Assembly: GCA_003254905.1 (NCBI GenBank)
Contig: QANU01064415.1
Span: 373,174 to 437,173, forward strand
Source of the DNA: Nissolia schottii
Lineage: Eukaryota; Streptophyta; Magnoliopsida; Fabales; Fabaceae
DNA: 64,000 nucleotides
Direction: 5' to 3'
In this document: piece by piece, positions 59,055 to 64,000 of the stretch
How positions within the stretch are numbered: the stretch's first letter is position 1
How the letters are laid out: every line of letters starts with the position of its first letter
Made by a program: the position numbers and the translations under genes
The notes under the pieces: model-generated
Told to the model about the DNA's origin: nothing
The model's input: only the letters and a program-made list of their open reading frames with translations
Databases searched by the model: none

Positions 59055-59885
59055 AAGAAATTCTTCTGTGTATAATCAACATTATTTCATCCGCGAGTGA
59101 TGGGAACTTTGAGGTAGAGATTAAAATATTATTTAGTCTGAAGTACTTCTAGCATGGTGCTCCATCAGACCATCACTAATAAATTGCTCTAAGATCAGGT
59201 GTTAGATAACTAAGATGTCAGTGTTCGTGTCCGAGAGGATATGCATCGTTGACTATAGTATTTGTACTTTAATTTAAAAACTAATCCTTTCTTTTTTGGT
59301 CAAAAAACTAATCCTTTCTATGAAGGATTTTAATTTGAAATATAATTCTAACTAGTAACATTCTAACACCAGCCCAGAAAAAAACAAACATGGAATGGCA
59401 GCAAGCCGTCTCCAACAGAGACTGGAGAAAAAGGATTAGGATTAGTTTAAGCAAAGCTGGGGATTAGTTTAAGCAAAGCTGGGCTATTGACAAAAATAAA
59501 AAAATGTAAATCTTGGCCTGATATTCGATCACACAACAAATCGTACGATTATAAATAATAAGACCCAAGATTACACACAATGACCACATCATAATGTGTC
59601 CACACCACCAGTACATCATTTTCCGTTCACAGTTGAATGGTCTATTAAATTATAACTATGTTAATTAAAAAAAAATTGCAACTTAATTCCAGCTGCCATT
59701 ACATTCAAATATGCAGGTTTACTTCGAAGGTATAATGGAAAAATGAAAACGATTGATATCATAAAACTACAAAACTTTTCCATCTCAAGCTCCCCATTAT
59801 CAGGATGAATAGAGATAGGGTTGATAACTAGACACGTCACTCTCCCTCCATGTGTTTTTCATGGTAATGTCTCTCCCTTCATGTG
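59055..59885. other. Intergenic between the MULE and NOC2
   Basis: AT-rich spacer. A 22-bp unit (GATTAGTTTAAGCAAAGCTG plus GG) is tandemly duplicated near 59438-59483. The right end is the NOC2 3' UTR. Confidence 0.5.
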
Positions 59886-59889
59886 TGAT

Positions 59890-62800
59890 TTAGTTTGTTC
59901 TCAACCTTTTGGGTCTGTTTTTCTGCTTCTGCTTCTGCTTCTGCTTCTGCTTCAGCTTCGGTATCCCTTTTTGTTTTGGAGGTACATGATCTACACTATC
60001 ATTTTTTCCGGAAGGCTCATCCTCCTCCTCCTCCTCATCATCCTCAGAGCTTAGTACCAAGTCCTCCACAACATCGTCATCAACAGCTCTCTCTTTCTGC
60101 TGCTTTCTCTTCTTTCTTTTCTTTCCTGTAGGATGTTGTGGCCTGAAAATACAAAAAATCGCTCAGACAGAGGTACAAAGACAGCAGTGAAAGAGAAACT
60201 GAGAAAAATAGTCATACTTGGAGTCATTTCCAGGTAACCACGAGGAACTAAAGACAGCAGTTCCCTCCTCGTTCTTTCTAGCATCCTCTTCATCGTCATT
60301 GTCTGATACTTCTTTCCCAAACACACAGGTTTCTTCTCCCACAAGAACACTGGAATTTTTTATGTTATGTTAGAAGCTCTGTCTTAACCATGATTGCATG
60401 ACGTGTACAGTAATCTGTGTGATTGCCTGATTGAACAATATTTCAAACCTGGATTCCGTTAATGAATTGTTCTTTTGCTCTGCTCTCTGGCGGAGTGTAG
60501 TAACGTACTTTGACAGTGCACTAGAGGCTGACTTCTTTTCATCCTAACAAAAGCAAGTTACTATTTTCAATTCTCAAGCAAAATATACAGTAAAATTCAG
60601 GCTTGAATTGTGTGGGATGATAATCTAGAAAGACAGGATGGGATAAGAAAATGACAAGTAACGCATTTGACATAAATGAAATGGCTTCATCCATATTCCA
60701 TCATAGGAGCAGCAAACGAGAAGTATTTTAGGAAACTCCCAGTTTTTGTGCAGGTAGTTTTGTGTGTGTGTGAAAGAGATCAAAAGATATTAAAGAATTT
60801 TAAAAAAGAGCAAGCTACTATGCAAGTGAATAAATGAATGAAAAAGGTCCACTCCAAGAAGTAAAGAAAGAGAAACCGAGAAAGACTGTGCAAACCTCAA
60901 GAAAAGTTGATGCTGCAGTGTCATTAGGTAAAAAGGAAACTGACATGCGCCTTTCGTTAACAAAGTCAGAATTAGCCTCAATCTGAATGTGGAAAATGGA
61001 ATCAATAACATGTACAAGTAAATCTAAGTATCACCATTGCAATTTGAGACCATTTTAATAGGGATACCTGGCGTATAAGCTGCCTCATTTCTTTTCGAAA
61101 CCTGTCAACTTTAGTCGATTTACAAAAACTACGTAAACTCACAAGTGGAATAAAAGACAACTCCATGAAAGCAACCGAATAACTCCACTGTGCTAGGTGT
61201 TCCGCAAGCTCTTCAACCACAAAAAAGATGCACGCCTCTTGAAATGCTCGAGTCTTTAGGGTTGGCTTGCTAACCTGACATGGAAGAATTCCTCAAAAGT
61301 TAGGAGGAGCTTAAAAATTGTACACTGGCATTGATTCAAGGTATGAGTACCTTCAGTATACTGCGTAAGTCAACAGCTTTGCCAACACCTCCTGTAGGGG
61401 GTTTATTCAGCTCTTTCATCCCCAGCATGTCCAAAAGGAGCATAGACACTGGTACAAATGAATGGGTAGAAGCTGCAATCTGGTTCAGCATCCTGACACA
61501 TCTCAACCTAAGGGGAAAATATTTGGCTGTGGGAACTAGACGGGCTACCCCAGAAATTATTTGGGTTAGTGGATATGCAAGTTGCTTAAAGTCAGATTCT
61601 GAACTGTAGGCACAGATAGCACCAGTCCAGAGTTCAAGACAGTTCATGTATTTCCACTCACAAATCTTGCGAAATGATTCCTAAAGAATACATCAGGTAA
61701 AGAGCAAAAGACACGTCAAGTAACATCCAGATAAGCAGTGTCAAAAGTGCAGAGACAATTTGTTTCAATATGTGAAAGGATCCAATCAAACAAAAGTAAA
61801 AGAAAAATATTAAGGAAAGTCTAATGCGGTGAGGGCATGTCATGTTAACCCCTAAACCCAAGATCGACTAATAAAGGCTCTAGGTGACTGATTGGAGCTT
61901 GGCCGAGGGGTGGTTGACTGGCAATACACAATTGTATACTCTCCATCTTCATCTCCATCAAATACAGGTGTGAATGAGAGGTGTACTTCAACCTACAACC
62001 TTTCTACATTTTCTCCATCTCGATTTATAATACCAGACCTTTATTCTCTCTCTAATTTTTCACCAACAATCATGATTACCTTGTGACAGACAGATAATAA
62101 AACTTTGAAGTCTTGACAAAGTAGATTGAAGAAGTGGTGCTGAAAGGAACACATCAGCAGGAAATAATAGAAAATTATGCAAGTTGTATGCAGTGAAACT
62201 AAGACTAATTAAAATCCAAATGTGAGTAGTTTGTTAGGATGACTCCATAAATTCAAAATACGCTATGCGGCACTTCTAACAATACTCAAAAGGAAAATAA
62301 CATGTACAAGGCTAAAAGAGCACCTTAGTTTTTGTGTTAAGTGCATCCCTCAAAATCATGGCCAACTGCCGGATGAAAATGAAGGCATGTTGATAAGCAG
62401 TCTGAAGATCCACACCAAGAAGTTCAATGATGCAATTTCCAAGAAAGCGGATATGTTTAAGTTTCACTGCATTTACGAAGTGGCAATTCAAAACATAGGC
62501 TTTATATATTCCTCTAAAGCATTCATCAATGCAGCCCGATCCAATACGGATGCATAAGTCTCTGATAAATAGAAATGAGACAACTGGAAGGGCACCTCCC
62601 CCAGTTCCCCAGAAATGAAGGACCACCTGATAAATTTAACAAGAATATTAGTTCAATAAATCATCGAACAAGACATGTCAAGTCTCATGCCCCAAACCAC
62701 AGGCTATATGACATGTCGCCATATTCTAGTTTCTTCATTTGTACGCATACAACAACAAGTTCACCTTGAATGATATTACCCTTATTCTTGTTTGTGCAAC

Positions 62801-63716
62801 GGAATAATGTATCATGAAATCCAAGGTTTAGGAAGATTTTAGTTGATTACTATTTATCTATCTATGATAGAACTATTGTACAGGAACAAACGTCAAATGG
62901 TACCACAAGTTCACAGCCCATTAGCATGAGCAGACTGATAGGTACCCAAACCCCTGGAGAGCCCATCCCCAAAAGCTAGCTGTTAGGGAGGGAGAGCCAA
63001 GAGCTTAAATACCCCATCAAGCAGCCCATACTACCCGATGTGGGACTTTGCCCATACAAAGTCCCTATCACAGACAAATGAAATACAGACTTTAAAGTAC
63101 TAGTGTTTATTGATGAAGTTAAAGAACACTGTAGAGGACGTTGATTAGATAAATGGTGACATATTCATACCTTAATGTACTTCCTTAGGAGTGATGGATA
63201 AGCAACCAAAAACAATGAAGAGTATTTAAGCCGGCGCAAGGTAAATGATATCATTTCTGTGTCAGTCATTTGGTTCAAAACATGAAGAGCATTTCCAAGG
63301 TAAGACTTCACTAAATGGCCATGAATCTTCCATAGCTTTGTGGTCATTAAATCGTTTATGGTCTCTTTCTTTCCACCAGAAGCAGGAAGCCTCAACAATT
63401 TTCGCAGTATCCCGTCCATTTCATTAAGTACAGATAACATTATTTTGTTGAAAACAGCACTAGACATTACACTAAGCTTTGTCATAGACTCATTCCCCCC
63501 ATCATCACCATAGTGGCATGCTGTCCTGAAAGCCCTCATCAGAGAACGGACTGCACTTACACTCCCATTTTCATGGATTGATTTGCACCACAACTCAACC
63601 ATAGTAGTAGTTATAACTTTGTTAGAGGATTTTTCTTTCTTCTCTTCAATCTCATGGTCACTAGCCTCCTCATCGGGCTGTAGATCTCCATCTTCCATGT
63701 CAGTACCCAAATCTTC
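59890..63716 (-). CDS. NOC2: Nucleolar complex protein 2 (NOC2/REBELOTE family), 5' part outside the window
   Basis: NOC2 partners NOC1 and NOC3 in maturation and transport of pre-60S ribosomal particles in the nucleolus. Eight 3' exons are visible: 63171-63716, 62324-62626, 61351-61680, 61068-61274, 60896-60982, 60449-60543, 60218-60349 and 59890-60142. They give 651 codons including the stop, all in frame. Conserved segments are [84 protein letters not shown] and [11 protein letters not shown]. The tail is acidic then basic, with (KQ)5 coded by a CTTCTG hexanucleotide repeat at about 59920-59953, and ends RPKRLRTN. The first visible exon begins [12 protein letters not shown] behind an acceptor; upstream exons lie beyond 64000 or were not recognised. 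A possible 60-nt cassette exon lies at 62080-62139. Confidence 0.92.
62880..63080. repeat. GC-richer dispersed-repeat-like patch in a NOC2 intron
   Basis: The stretch with AAGAGCTTAAATACCCCATC and ACCCGATGTGGGACTTTGCC contrasts with its AT-rich intron and resembles sequences seen around plant retroelement ends. No boundaries or target duplication were found. Confidence 0.3.
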
Positions 63717-64000
63717 CTGAACAAATAAGCAAGTTGGATAGTTTCTAATACTCAGAGAGCATCATCATAATAATAGTGATACTGCATGTAAATAAATACC
63801 TAGGACATACAACCCAAAACCAATATTGCTTTAAGATGCCTCGAATAAGGACATAATAAAAGAATAATCACCAGAGAAACTCATTCATGTTAAACTTAGA
63901 AGGTATGGTTAAAATCTTAGTCCAACTTTTGGACGAGAAAGAAAGATAGAGCAAGTTGGAGGAAAAATAACCTCCTATATGGCCAATGAAAATATTACAG
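63717..64000. other. Intronic sequence of NOC2 to the window edge
   Basis: Probably intron. A donor-like minus-strand GGAG|GTTATT near 63973 could end another NOC2 exon continuing past 64000, but too little is visible to call it. Confidence 0.4.

Noticed and set aside
1..64000. CRISPR arrays, prokaryotic operons, phage or integrative elements
   Set aside because: Introns, transit peptides and plant transposons throughout show nuclear plant DNA; the tandem arrays seen have no regular spacer structure.

Overview
The window is nuclear DNA of a flowering plant, most likely a legume close to Glycine or Phaseolus. The evidence is many short exons with canonical plant splice sites, AT-rich introns, chloroplast transit peptides, plant-specific protein families and several classes of plant transposon. 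The species call rests on remembered protein similarity and is an inference. I rebuilt every exon by eye from splice motifs and reading frame. A 320-base run of N (17519-17838) and three single Ns mark assembly defects.

Eight protein-coding genes are supported, and all lie on the minus strand. From left to right they are: a nucleotide-sugar transporter of the CMP-sialate/UDP-galactose transporter-like group (716-6546); a plastid-targeted protein of unknown function interrupted by the assembly gap (14252-18676); GEMIN2, an Sm-core assembly factor (19379-23721); a PTI1-like protein kinase (25014-28440); the minor-spliceosome U11/U12 31 kDa protein (32223-33035); a TMEM120/TMPIT-like membrane protein (34275-39072); plastid 2-isopropylmalate synthase, which commits carbon to leucine (46495-51482); and the 3' part of a NOC2-type ribosome-biogenesis gene that runs off the right edge (59890-63716). 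These are unrelated housekeeping and signalling genes. GEMIN2 and U11/U12-31K both serve snRNP biology, but nothing shows that their proximity matters.

The spaces between genes hold an unusually readable transposon record. It includes an 804-bp GC-rich hAT element (8501-9304); a 166-bp hAT MITE (15055-15220) and a solo LTR (15654-15972), both in introns of the unknown plastid gene; and a 964-bp hAT element that carries a fragment resembling a tonoplast sugar transporter (43253-44216). Further right are a decayed Helitron-type RPA plus PIF1 helicase pair (52095-54467) and a 3.75-kb Mutator-like element with long inverted repeats, a broken plant-mobile-domain gene and another hAT copy nested in its left arm (55293-59045). 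The hAT elements at 8501, 15055 and 43253 have perfect 8-bp target-site duplications, the solo LTR a perfect 5-bp one, and the Mutator-like element an 8-of-9 match.

A local duplication links the PTI1-like leader and the TMEM120 3' end to a second copy on the other side of the U11/U12-31K gene, which sits at the junction. I found no CRISPR array, prokaryotic system or confident tRNA/rRNA gene. The most notable items are the sugar-transporter fragment inside the hAT element, the PMD-bearing Mutator-like element with its nested insertion, and the duplication around U11/U12-31K.
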